Source: Cynocephalus volans (Eukaryota; Chordata; Mammalia; Dermoptera; Cynocephalidae). Taken from it: a stretch of DNA of 64,000 nt. The DNA is taken from positions 45,173,095 through 45,237,094 of the forward strand of contig NC_084464.1 of NCBI RefSeq assembly GCF_027409185.1, in the 5' to 3' direction. A program made the position numbers and the translations under genes. Below are positions 55,386 through 64,000 of this stretch, piece after piece (position 1 is the first letter of the stretch; each line of letters begins with the position of its first letter). Below the pieces are notes generated by a model. The model ran no database searches. It had not been told where the DNA came from and saw only the letters and a program-made list of their open reading frames with translations.

Positions 55386-56214
55386 TTCACAGCATGGTTC
55401 CTCCTTGAGAAGCAATCCTGGTGTCTGCAGAGGGTGCAGGGGTGGGGAAGGCTGGGGATGGACGGGCAGTCTGTGAGGGTCTGCTGTGCTGGGCTAGGGC
55501 GTGTAGACTCATGAACTCACTGCAGTTGTACAGTCTGTTTCTTAACCTTTTTTTTTTTTTTTTAAACACTCTTAATCTTCCTTTAAACAAATTCTAACTC
55601 AGAACCCAGATTTACAAAAAACCTTACAGTGGAGTTGATTTGGCACAAGCAGGTGACTGGGGACTAGAGCCCAGGGGTGGCTCCTGTGGAAACACAACAT
55701 GAATCTCATGTTAGAGAAAAATCCCTAGAAGGAATGTATGTGGCAGGAGGCTGGCAGTAGCATCCCTACCAGGACTTCTCAGTCGGATAGGAAGGGATGC
55801 TGCCCATTCTGAGTCCTCCTGGTTGACAAAGAGATAGAGGCTAGAGCACTCCCGGGCTGGGGGGAACCAAGGGCGGTGCATGCTGTGGATCGGATGGGGG
55901 ATACGACATATGACAGGGATACTTTCCAAGAAATGTGTTGTTAGTGCAAACATCCTAGAGTGTACTTACACACACCTAGATGGTATAACCTACTACACAC
56001 CTCAGCTATATGGTATACCATTATAGTCTTATGAGACCACTGTCGTCGACTTATACGTTGTTATGCAGCGCTTGACTGTCTTTGAATCTCAGGAGAGGAA
56101 GGACATACAAGTCCTGATTGCAGGTACTAGAGAGGGTGTTTCCAGTTCATCCGTCTTCATCCTCACTGTCTGGGGAAGGAGAAAAGGCAGTTGGGCCCAG
56201 GCTGGCTACTTGAT

Positions 56215-56285
56215 CAGAACCTGGTGCCCAGCAGAGGCCCGACACGTAGTAGGCCTTCAATAAATGCTTATGGAACAAATGCATA
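56215..56285 (+). mobile_element. L2 LINE 3' end
   Basis: CCCGACACGTAGTAGGCCTT and CAATAAATGCTTATGGAACAA are the terminal L2 bases. Confidence 0.6.
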
Positions 56286-58047
56286 TTTCCCTCTTCTAAC
56301 CCTGGGGAAAGATAGGGAAGGCCTGATTCCTGAGAGCAAACAAAACTGTCCCAGGGGCTGGCCCTTCCCAGTGAGGCTTCAGTGGTGGACAGTTGTGGCT
56401 GTCAGTGTGGAGTGGTGGAGAGTACTGGGCTAATAAAACTCAGGGGTTTGGCTTCTCCAGTTGCCACGAACCTGCTGTGTGACCTTGATGTTTGGAGCTC
56501 CTTTTCTGAGCTTTGACCATGTCTTTTTGGCAGAGTGGCCTGGACGAGGTTTCCCAAACTGCAGTTTGCAACCCATTTGGTACATTTTAAAAAGCAATTT
56601 ACTGGGTTACAACCATTGTTAAAACAAACAAAACAAAACAACTGAAATAGAATAGAAAATAGAGTGCCTCACAGGTCATAAGGGTAAGTATTGTTTTGTG
56701 AAACTATTGTTTTGCTTATGTATAGACGAAGGTGTGGACAAGTCTGATGTAAAACTTATTTGTTACTGTGAGTCCTGGTGAAAAAAACTGTGAAACACTG
56801 AACTCAGTGATCCTGGAGGTGAGTGATTGTGGGAGGTGTCCTTTCCTCCCACGTTCTAGGGTCTTTCTAAAAGAAAAAACGCACACCCAGGAGTTTTCCT
56901 CCTCCTCCCCGGGGTCAGCAGCTGTCTCTTTGCTCTTAGCTGTTTCCACCCCTCCCCGGGTCCCTTTTCTTCCTGCTTCAGTCCCCGAGTTCCCTCCGCC
57001 CTTTCTTCAAGAGACAAAGCCCCCCACCTCACCCCTCAGGAAGTGTGTGGAGGTGGGAGTGTGTTTGGAAGGGACTAAATTTGATCGAAGGAGGGTGGCA
57101 GTGGGTACCCTATTCCAGGAGTTCAAATAAAAGGACTAGGAAGCAAACACCCAAACACCCGGAGAACGGAACGGAAAGTAGGCGAGCCGGGGACGTGAGT
57201 TTGAGGGCAGGACTTCGTGAGCAAGATCCTGGCCGCCGCAGCGGGTCACTCCCAGAGGGCCGGCACCCGGACTTGTCATTGTTGGCGCTTGGGTGCGCTA
57301 TTAAGTAGTGAAGGTAACTTTCTCCCCTTCACCTCACTTTTTTTCCCCCTAAGGAAAGACAGAAGGAGCCAAGAGCTTTGGAGCCAACTCCTGGAGAGGG
57401 AGCGGCTGAACTGATTCGGATGTTGGATCTCTCTGTACACAGGAATGCGGAGAGAAAAAAACAAAACCCACCCCATTGCCTCATTTCCCCTCCAAGCCCG
57501 AGAACTTTCTATTGTGCAATGAAAAGCCTTTTCATATTGAGAAAAATGAATCTCGACTTGCGCTGCAAAGGGATGAGCGCGCCTCTCGGCGCGAGACAGC
57601 TCTCAGCTGGGCGCGGAGACAGCCCCGTGGCCGCAGGACGGCCGTGGCTGGGGCGCTCCGGGAGCGTCTTCCGCGCGCACCTCACGGTAGCGCCTGCGGG
57701 GGCGCTGGACTCCCCCTTCCGCAGGCGCCCACACTGGTTCTCAGCGACCCGAGGGTCCGGGAGTAGACAGTCCGGGGAACTCCGAGGGCGGAGAGCCTCT
57801 TGTTGCTGGGCCTCCCAGAGGTGGCAGTTCCTCGAGCCCGCTGGAAGCCCCGGGACTCCCCGGAGTCGCGCAGGGCGCCTTTGGGGGCTGGGGGGCAGGC
57901 GGCGCATTTGGCATCCGGGAGGCCGGGCCCGGGACGCGCGAGGGGCGCGGGGCGCCGGGAGGCGGGCCGGTGCACGTGGGTGCCGGCGGGCGGGCCACCA
58001 CGGGGTGCGGGGGGGCCGGGGTGTGGCCTCCCCGCCTCCCGGGCGGG

Positions 58048-58055
58048 ATTTGCAT
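58048..58055 (+). promoter_or_regulatory. octamer motif in the ITPR3 promoter
   Basis: ATTTGCAT, the exact POU-factor (OCT1/OCT2) octamer, is an AT-rich island inside very GC-rich sequence about 300 bases before the ITPR3 start codon. Confidence 0.45.
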
Positions 58056-58351
58056 GTGTGTGGCGGCCCCAGACTTCCTGCTCCTTCTACGCTGCAGGTA
58101 CGAGCGGGCCGGGCCGGGCGGGCGGCGGGCGCACTGAGACGCGGGCACCTCCTCACTCGGACCCCAGGCCGCGCCGCGCCGCTCCGCCTCCTGCTCCCGA
58201 GGCCGCCAGCCCGTCCCGGCCGCACCGAGCGCCGGGCTCCGAGGTGGGGGCGCGCCCCTTCCCGCCCCCCGGACGCCTCGGTCCACTGCACGGAGCCTGG
58301 CCGTGCGCCCCTGGGCGCCCCCACTGCCCCAGGCCCTGGAGGGTCGCAGCC

Positions 58352-58440
58352 ATGAGCGAAATGTCCAGCTTTCTTCACATCGGGGACATCGTTTCCCTGT
58401 ACGCCGAGGGCTCCGTCAATGGCTTCATCAGCACTTTGGG
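58352..58440 (+). CDS. ITPR3: ITPR3 first coding exon (type 3 IP3 receptor, N-terminus; gene continues beyond the window)
   Basis: The exon encodes [15 protein letters not shown] followed by [15 protein letters not shown], the conserved start of the IP3 receptor suppressor domain. [13 protein letters not shown] is diagnostic for this family, and the position beside BAK1 and GGNBP1 identifies type 3. The start context is GCAGCCATGA. The exon ends in phase 2 before GTGAGTGAG. The receptor is a tetrameric ER channel that releases calcium on IP3 binding. Only 29 of about 2,670 codons are in the window. Confidence 0.96.
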
Positions 58441-58460
58441 GTGAGTGAGCCGTGCTCAAG

Positions 58461-58502
58461 GGGGGCGCAGGCGGGGAGGGGGCGCAGGCGGGGAGGGGGC
58501 GC
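58461..58502 (+). repeat. 18-bp GC-rich tandem repeat, two copies
   Basis: The unit GCGCAGGCGGGGAGGGG is repeated directly after the ITPR3 exon 1 donor. The G runs could form a quadruplex in the nascent intron. Confidence 0.8.
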
Positions 58503-60229
58503 CTTGGGCACTGGTGCCAGCTGCGTGCGTCCTGCCACCGCCGCCCGCCGACAAAAGACCTGGACGTTCCCAGCCTCAGGGAGCGGGGGAACTGCTCGCC
58601 TCCTTTTAGAGAAAGGAAGTGAAATGTTTGCTCAGGTAGGAGTCGGGCGCCCTGCTGGAGTTGGCAGGAGGCGCCCTTCTCGGGGAAGCCTCTACCCTCC
58701 CGCAGGCGCCTTTCTTCAGACAGGGCGGAGGGACCGAGACTTCCTCTGCAGGTGGTCCCCAGGGTGGGCAGGTGGATGGCTGGGGCCTGAGGTGGGGAAG
58801 GGCATCCGGGCCGGGATGTGCCCGGTTCTGGGGGTGGGCGGAGCTGTGGGGGGTGGGCAGGATCAGACTGGAGCCTGGAATCCTTTAGTTACCGATCCTC
58901 TGGCGCCTTTGAGGGGTCGTCCCTTCTCTTCTCAGCTCTCTCCCTGTCCCACCCCCTTCAGTAGGAGTGTCTTCTCAGCCCTCCCCTATCAACCGTCCCA
59001 GGTCCTGCTGACTGCCCCCCTTATCCCCGCCTCTCTCTCCCCGTCAATTTCCTGCCCGGCTCATCTGGCGCCCCTGGGTCCCTGGCCCCAGGTTCTCTCC
59101 AGCACTTTACAAACATTAATTAATTCTAGCCGCCACCCCCCAGAGTCTGGGCTGAATAAACAGGGAATCAATTCCTGTCCCTGGAGAGGGCTGGGCCTGT
59201 AGCAGGGATAGGGCAGGAGAGGAATTGGGCAGAGAGGAGCAGTTGGGGGTGGGTGGGTGCGTAGAGCGGTTTCTCCAGCTCTCCAGCAGGCTCTTTGTCA
59301 TATTCTCAGTCTGGGGCCTGTGTTAAAGTGTTTCATCCTCCGTCCAGCCACACCCAGCTGCCCTTTAGGGTAAACCCATCCCTCTCTGCTGACTCCACTC
59401 AGCTGGACACCAGCCAGTCATGTGGGGGCCTCCTCTCTGGGGGCTTTAGGGGACAGCCCTGGCACCCTCAGCCTGCGGCTGACTCTGGGCTGGGCCTGGC
59501 TCACCCTGAGCCTGGGAGGTTGTAGTCACCTGGCTCCCTTGGTCTCGCCCAGGGTTGTTGGGAATTTAGCTTTAATCCTGCTGGAAAGGGAATTGGTTGT
59601 GGGGGTGGAGGGCAGGCTCTACCAGCAGGGGATTCTGACTGGGAATTCCAGCTTACTCTGCTCACCTTATCTCAGCACCCTCCAGGCCTCTCTGCTTCCC
59701 CTCCCCATTCAGGTTTGGAATCCTTGGCTACTTGTCCCACATCCCCCACTAGATCTGACTTCTCCTGCCCAGTTCCCCAGAGGTTGGGATTGGAGCCAGT
59801 TCTGGGCCAGCATCTGTGCAGGTTTCTCCCAGAGAGCAATGGCCAGGCCTGGCTGCCCTGAGGCCAGGACATGCACATAGTAGGTACACAGTAGAGTTAA
59901 TGTATCTGATAATGCCAAGGGAAGGCAGAAAGGGTGTCGGACTGTGGGGGATGTGGAGGCTGATGGTGGAAACCCCCCCCCCCAGTGTCTGAACAGCATT
60001 GGGGACTTTTGGGAAGTGACCATCTCCTCTGTTGCTTAGTGCCTGGTTCAGGGCCGAGCACACAGTAGGTGGTTTATAAGCACCTGTGAGATTTAACAGT
60101 ATCAGAGAAAACATCTTATTCCCCCTGCCCTCAGGCAGGCCTCATTCCCTCACAAGAGATTCCCTCTGTTGCCTCCTGACATAACTTCCTCCCACCCTGG
60201 TCCTTCCTGCTTCCTCCAGCTTGATCCTG

Positions 60230-60700
60230 GGGCAGGTCCTGGTGACCTCTGAGAGTGCCCTTCTACCCCAGGGTACCCCTTCCCTCTGCAAAGGCCTCCA
60301 ATATCTCCTGACTTTCCACTGATGGACACCCACCCTCCCTGGCATTCTAGCACCTGCATGTGCAGGCCCCAACTTAATTTTCTGGGTTTTCCTCACCCCC
60401 CCTTCATACATCTGAAGCTCCAGGTGCACTACACTACTCCCTGTTCCTGGAACCTGTTCCACACTCTCAGTCTCTTTACCTTTGCTCCAGGGTTGCTCTT
60501 GCCCTTCAGCCAGTCTCCACCTACGTAAATCTGTCCCACCCTCTAAGACCTAGTGCAAAATGGCCTCTTTTGTTAGATCCAGCTCCCCCAACCCCACCCG
60601 GGGCAGAATTAACCCTTTTTTCTCTATGCTTTTGAATTGCTCTCTGGTGCTAATCACTTTGTTGGAGGTTTCCCTGTAGGCCCATCTAATACTGAACACT
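60230..60700 (+). mobile_element. probable L2/CR1-type LINE
   Basis: The order of CTTTGCTCCAGGGTTGCTC, CTCTAAGACCTAGTGCAAAA and CTAATCACTTTGTTGGAGGT fits an L2 3' region, though with high divergence. Confidence 0.4.
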
Positions 60701-60724
60701 TTGCCAGTATTAACTAATTAATTA

Positions 60725-60830
60725 CACCATTTATATATTCAGCACATCCACAGGCACTGTACTGGGTGCTGGGGACTTGGTGGTGAACAAGGGAGCTGTG
60801 CTTGCAGTCTTCTTAGAACTTAGAGTCAAT
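60725..60830 (-). mobile_element. L2 LINE fragment
   Basis: TATATATTCAGCACATCCAC, CTGGGTGCTGGGGACTTG and TGGTGAACAAGGGAGC follow reversed L2. Confidence 0.5.
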
Positions 60831-60867
60831 GAAGAATGATTTGTAAGTGCTGGAAGTCATGGCTATT

Positions 60868-61190
60868 CAAAGTGTATTCCTCAGCCCAGCAGCTTCAGCA
60901 TCACCTAGAAGCTTGTTAGAAATACAGAGGGCCGACCCCGTGGTGCACTCGGGAGAGTGCGGCGCTGGGAGTGCAGCAGTGCTCCCGCCGCGGGTTCGGA
61001 TCCTATATAAGGATGGCTGGTGCGCTCACTGGCTGAGCGCGGTGCGGCCGGTCACAAAAATGACAAAAAAAAAAAAAGAAATACAGAACTGCAGACCCTA
61101 GGCCTAGTCCTACTGGATCAAATCTACATTTTAATAAGATCCCCAGGGGGTTGGTGCCTTAAGGTGTGTGAAGCATTGCTCTAAGTGATT
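60868..61190 (+). mobile_element. MER5-like hAT element, split by a t-SINE
   Basis: CTTCAGCATCACCTAGAAGC, and after the SINE GCAGACCCTAGGCCTAGTCC with ATCCCCAGGGGGTTGG, fit the MER5/MER58 group. Confidence 0.55.
60929..61076 (+). mobile_element. GC-rich t-SINE in ITPR3 intron 1
   Basis: GACCCCGTGGTGCACTCGGG and CCGCGGGTTCGGATCC place it with the copy at 6.5 kb, but it keeps an extra 3' segment (CTGGCTGAGCGCGGTGCGG) missing there. AGAAATACAGA flanks it. Confidence 0.92.
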
Positions 61191-62339
61191 CTCTCTCTGC
61201 TGCATCCTCCCTGGAACCTTGCTGCCTCCATTCTCAACTCTGGTCCCCTCCACCTTTCCTGTGGTTGTTGGTGCCCATATCTGTACTCTGGAGGCTGATT
61301 TGACTGAGTTCTGAGGCTAGCCCAGTGCTCAGTGCCTGGTGTTCAGGAGGTACCTAGTAAGGCTAGTTGATGAAAGGGGCAGCCTTGGTAGGCAGAGGGG
61401 CTGGGTCAGTTGGGAGATGGGAAGGGGGGCATTGGTAAGGGAAAGAGGCTGAGGCAGCCTTCAGATTGTAGCCAGAGCTCTTCAGGACAAAGTGGAGGAG
61501 GCCTATTAGAGCCTCCCAATTAGTTAGAGCTCCTGGTGTAGATTGTACATTAACTCTGGGGTGGAAGGGTGGGAGGGGTCTGGGGAAGAGTGGATCCTGG
61601 GGCGGGTTGAGACTGCCAGCCAGCAAGGGAAAGCAGGGCCATGCCACTTCTTAGCAGGAAATAGAGGGAGGAAAGTGTGGCCAGTGCACTGCCTTGCCTC
61701 TTACTCTTCACCCCAGGTTGGAGGCAGCAGAGGCCAGGGCTGGAGCAGCTGCTCAGGGCCAGCAAAATGGGGAGGATTTCATGTGGCTTCAAGCCAGTGG
61801 CTGGGGACAACTGGCATAGGTATGCAGGGTGGACCCTTCAGGATCTCATGTCTAATTCCTTGAAGATTACTCTTGAGTGCCCGGAAGGTTACTCCCCGAT
61901 TCACAAGGAGTAAGTTGAGGGATTGCAGGTGAACTGGATCTTTTTTTTTAACTGGATCTTGTAGTTGAGCTCCCATCATTTGTCACAGTGCCTCTGCCAC
62001 CTATGGTTGTGCTTTGGAGCACCATTTGGGGGCTCTTAGGACCTCTATACCTGGATCACCCAGGGCTGGAGGGGTCTCAGTGAGAAGGGTGAGACCTGGA
62101 GGGATCCCTGCCTCTTCCCCATGGGGTTCTCTACCTTCCAGCCTGACATGCTTCCCCAGGAGGGTGAGCACTGGAGGTCAGAACTCAAGAAGTGTGAGGA
62201 TAAATGTAGAGGAAGCCCCAGGTCCACAGGGTCAGAATCCTTGGGTCTGGAGCTTCAGAAACATGGCTCTCAGGGAGGGTGTCTCTGTCTCAAGTTTCAT
62301 CACTAACTTGCTGCCTTCTCTGAGTGTGTTTCTGTTAGC

Positions 62340-62515
62340 CTGCATGTCCTCTAGGGTGCTCTGGCTCTACCTGAAAATCTCCTGGGAATCTTTCAAAAAA
62401 TTCCAGCTTCCAAGCCCCATGCCAGACCAATTGTATCAACATCTCTAAGGGTGGGTCTGAATTTTTTAAAAGCTCCCTAGGTGATTTTAATATATACTCA
62501 GGGCTTAGATATGAG
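62340..62515 (+). mobile_element. MER5A-like hAT element
   Basis: AATCTCCTGGGAATCTTTC, CCAGACCAATTGTATCA and TTTTTTAAAAGCTCCCTAGG with GTGATTTTAAT match the MER5A pattern. Confidence 0.6.
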
Positions 62516-62589
62516 TGCTCTCTGGGGCTGTGAGGAATCCTGACTGCTGGGTCTGCCTGCTCTTGGACTCAGAGAGCCCATCCCTGCTC

Positions 62590-62690
62590 TTGTCAGAATT
62601 CATTAAGCCATTCAACCAACATTTATTGAGCACCTACTATGTGCCAGGAACTGTTTTAGTAATGATCAAGACAGAGATCCATCTTGTTCC
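62590..62690 (-). mobile_element. L2 LINE 3' end
   Basis: CATTCAACCAACATTTATTG followed by AGCACCTACTATGTGCCAGG is the reversed L2 terminus. Confidence 0.65.
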
Positions 62691-62929
62691 ATTCCGTGCA
62701 GTGAGAAGCTGGGAGAGATGATCTGTACAGGTCCTTTGAGCCTTAAGTCTCTGAGACACATGTAATTCCAGGAGGGGGGACTTTTCCTCCCATGCTGATC
62801 AGGTTCCTCAGGCAGGTTTCGGACCTGCCTTGGCTTTCATTTAATTGTGATTTCACTGGAATGAGATGTTAGACTTCTGTTCTGTACCCCAAGGCAGGGT
62901 TTTGGCCTCAGCTAGCCCAATCCATGCAA

Positions 62930-63370
62930 CTCATTTTTGGAAAATATATTTTTTCTGATTGAAAAATAACATATGTTCCATGGAGAAAACTTGAAAAACT
63001 CAAATAAAAAATTATCTGTATTACCACTGTGACTTGCATTTTCATTCTGTATAGACCTTCTAGCCTTTTATGTACTCAAACAAATATTTATAAATGATAT
63101 CAAACTGCACATATGGCTTCATATCCTGTCTTTTTTTGGATACAATAAGCTGTATTTTCCCATGCCAACACATCATTGTTATGGCTACATAGCATCCATG
63201 GTTGGATGTACCTTAACTTATTAAAGCAACTCCAGAATTCAGCATTCAGGCTGTTTCTAAATTTTTGCTGTTATAAACAATTTGCCCCGAACATCCTAGT
63301 TCATACACGCCTGAACACTTGTCCAGTTATCCTCTCCAGATAAATTCCCAGAAATAGAGATCAAAGGTGG
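62930..63370 (-). mobile_element. old L1 3' part, minus strand
   Basis: TTATGGCTACATAGCATCCA, TGGTTGGATGTACCTTAACT and GATAAATTCCCAGAAATAGA are the reverse complement of an L1 ORF2 end. It lies in ITPR3 intron 1, antisense to the gene. Confidence 0.65.
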
Positions 63371-64000
63371 TGGAGGGGTGTGGAAACGGAACTCTGCCAC
63401 AGAAGGTCTGACTTGCTTCATGTCATGTGTTTGTGAGTGTCACAGCAGGGTGCAGAACCTGCCTCCACCCTTGAGATTGGACATGGTGGAGGTCCTAGGC
63501 AGTCCCAGGCAGGGCAAGGATGTGATGGGAAGTGGGGGGACGTGGAGAGAGGGGCAGTGTGGGGTTGGCTGAGGAAAGAACCGGCCCCAAGCTTCCACCT
63601 TGGGTCTCCAAGGTCTCAGGCTGCATCCAGCTTCTTGCCTGAAAGAATCCTGCTGTAGCCACTTGCTCATACTCAGCCCTGCCCTACATTCCTGACCCCA
63701 TGTCCCCTCCCTGGCTTGGCCCATGGGGCGGTGGCTTGGGTTGGGGGTGGGGAGACATGCTGAATTTTAGGGTGGAGCCACACCAGTTTTCTGCTCTCAG
63801 CTTGGTGGGAGGTGTTTCTGGGTTTCGATGACCCCCAGGAATGTTTCTGGAGTCCCTGCATGTCCACCTCCAGCTCTGCACTCTAGACTTCACCCCATGT
63901 AGAGCCAGGGGGCCCCTTCCTGGGAGTGGGGGCTATGTGAGAAGATGGGAGGAATCTGTGGGGAGGGGAGGAGAGCAGAGCCCAAATCTACAGGCCTCTG

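Larger units (their letters stand above)
54968..57549. other. ITPR3 upstream flank
   Basis: Holds MIR and L2 fragments. 56,540-56,815, with CCAAACTGCAGTTTGCAACC, may be an old hAT element. GC rises from about 56,820 towards the ITPR3 island. Confidence 0.45.
57550..58540 (+). promoter_or_regulatory. ITPR3: ITPR3 CpG-island promoter and 5' UTR
   Basis: Very high GC and frequent CpG run across the first coding exon, with GGGCGG-type Sp1 boxes and no TATA box. A perfect octamer ATTTGCAT lies at 58,048-58,055, about 300 bases before the start codon. CTGCAG followed by GTACGAG at 58,099 resembles a splice donor for an alternative upstream exon. The transcription start cannot be fixed from sequence. 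Confidence 0.85.
58441..64000 (+). other. ITPR3: ITPR3 intron 1 (partial)
   Basis: The stretch follows the first coding exon and shows no further ITPR3 exon. It holds L2, MER5-like, t-SINE and L1 segments listed separately. Between about 58,540 and 60,230, 61,190 and 62,340, and 63,370 and 64,000 it is GC-moderate, apparently unique sequence in which I see nothing specific. Confidence 0.8.

Noticed and set aside
57509-58459. Minus-strand open frame of 316 codons and plus-strand frames of up to 325 codons over the ITPR3 promoter
   Set aside because: High GC suppresses stop codons in every frame. The products are Arg/Pro/Ala-rich with no family match, apart from the true ITPR3 start.
3838-61076. 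Possible functional tRNA-Ile genes, because of strong A and B boxes
   Set aside because: All copies carry A-rich tails, anticodon-arm changes and target duplications. They are retroposed SINEs, not tRNA genes.
1-64000. Primate or equine origin
   Set aside because: No Alu is present and the SINEs are not the equine tRNA-Ser type. The tRNA-Ile monomer/dimer SINEs fit Dermoptera better.
1-64000. CRISPR arrays, operons or bacterial features
   Set aside because: The spliced mammalian genes, LINEs and SINEs exclude a prokaryotic origin. The tandem repeats seen are microsatellites and minisatellites.

Overview
This is mammalian nuclear DNA from a block of conserved gene order corresponding to human 6p21.3. 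From left to right it holds BAK1 (minus strand, complete coding region), GGNBP1 (plus strand, intact frame) and the first coding exon of ITPR3 (plus strand). The host is most likely a colugo (Dermoptera). There are about 30 SINEs derived from tRNA-Ile, as monomers and head-to-tail dimers, with A-box and B-box promoters and little sequence unrelated to tRNA, a type described as characteristic of dermopterans. No Alu was seen. The species call is an inference from the SINEs. The gene calls rest on exon-by-exon translation.

Positions 1-26,380 are gene-poor, AT-rich and full of mobile elements. They hold most of the t-SINEs, several L1 3' ends, a MaLR LTR at 8.0-8.6 kb, a two-LTR MaLR element at 16.4-20.6 kb that carries a nested internally deleted L1, and an ERV1-type solo LTR at 22.7-23.4 kb. 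Two CpG-rich islands (about 12.25-12.85 and 25.06-25.35 kb) look like promoters of transcripts I cannot name. The first has a good minus-strand splice donor.

Positions 26,390-33,070 hold BAK1, read right to left. It has a non-coding exon 1 near 32.8-33.0 kb, five coding exons (211 codons plus stop) and a 1.2 kb 3' UTR with one poly(A) signal and an 8-mer miR-125 seed match. GGNBP1 starts head-to-head about 1.9 kb away at 34,947 and ends at 38,118, with a poly(A) signal at 38,313. Its four modelled exons splice in frame to 128 residues: a short amphipathic N-terminus, an acidic linker and a fold that resembles the ubiquitin-like domain of USP4/11/15.

Positions 38,320-57,540 contain no gene I can support. 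The stretch is mostly old repeats (MIR, L2, MER20, one MaLR LTR) plus a CpG island at 40.66-41.09 kb that begins at a canonical CTCF motif, and an isolated full CRE at 50,270. Positions 57,550-58,540 are the ITPR3 CpG-island promoter and first coding exon. The rest of the window is ITPR3 intron 1.

No operon-like co-operation is expected among these genes. BAK1 executes mitochondrial apoptosis, ITPR3 is an ER calcium-release channel that can feed mitochondrial calcium, and GGNBP1 is a testis gene whose mouse product has been linked to mitochondrial shape.
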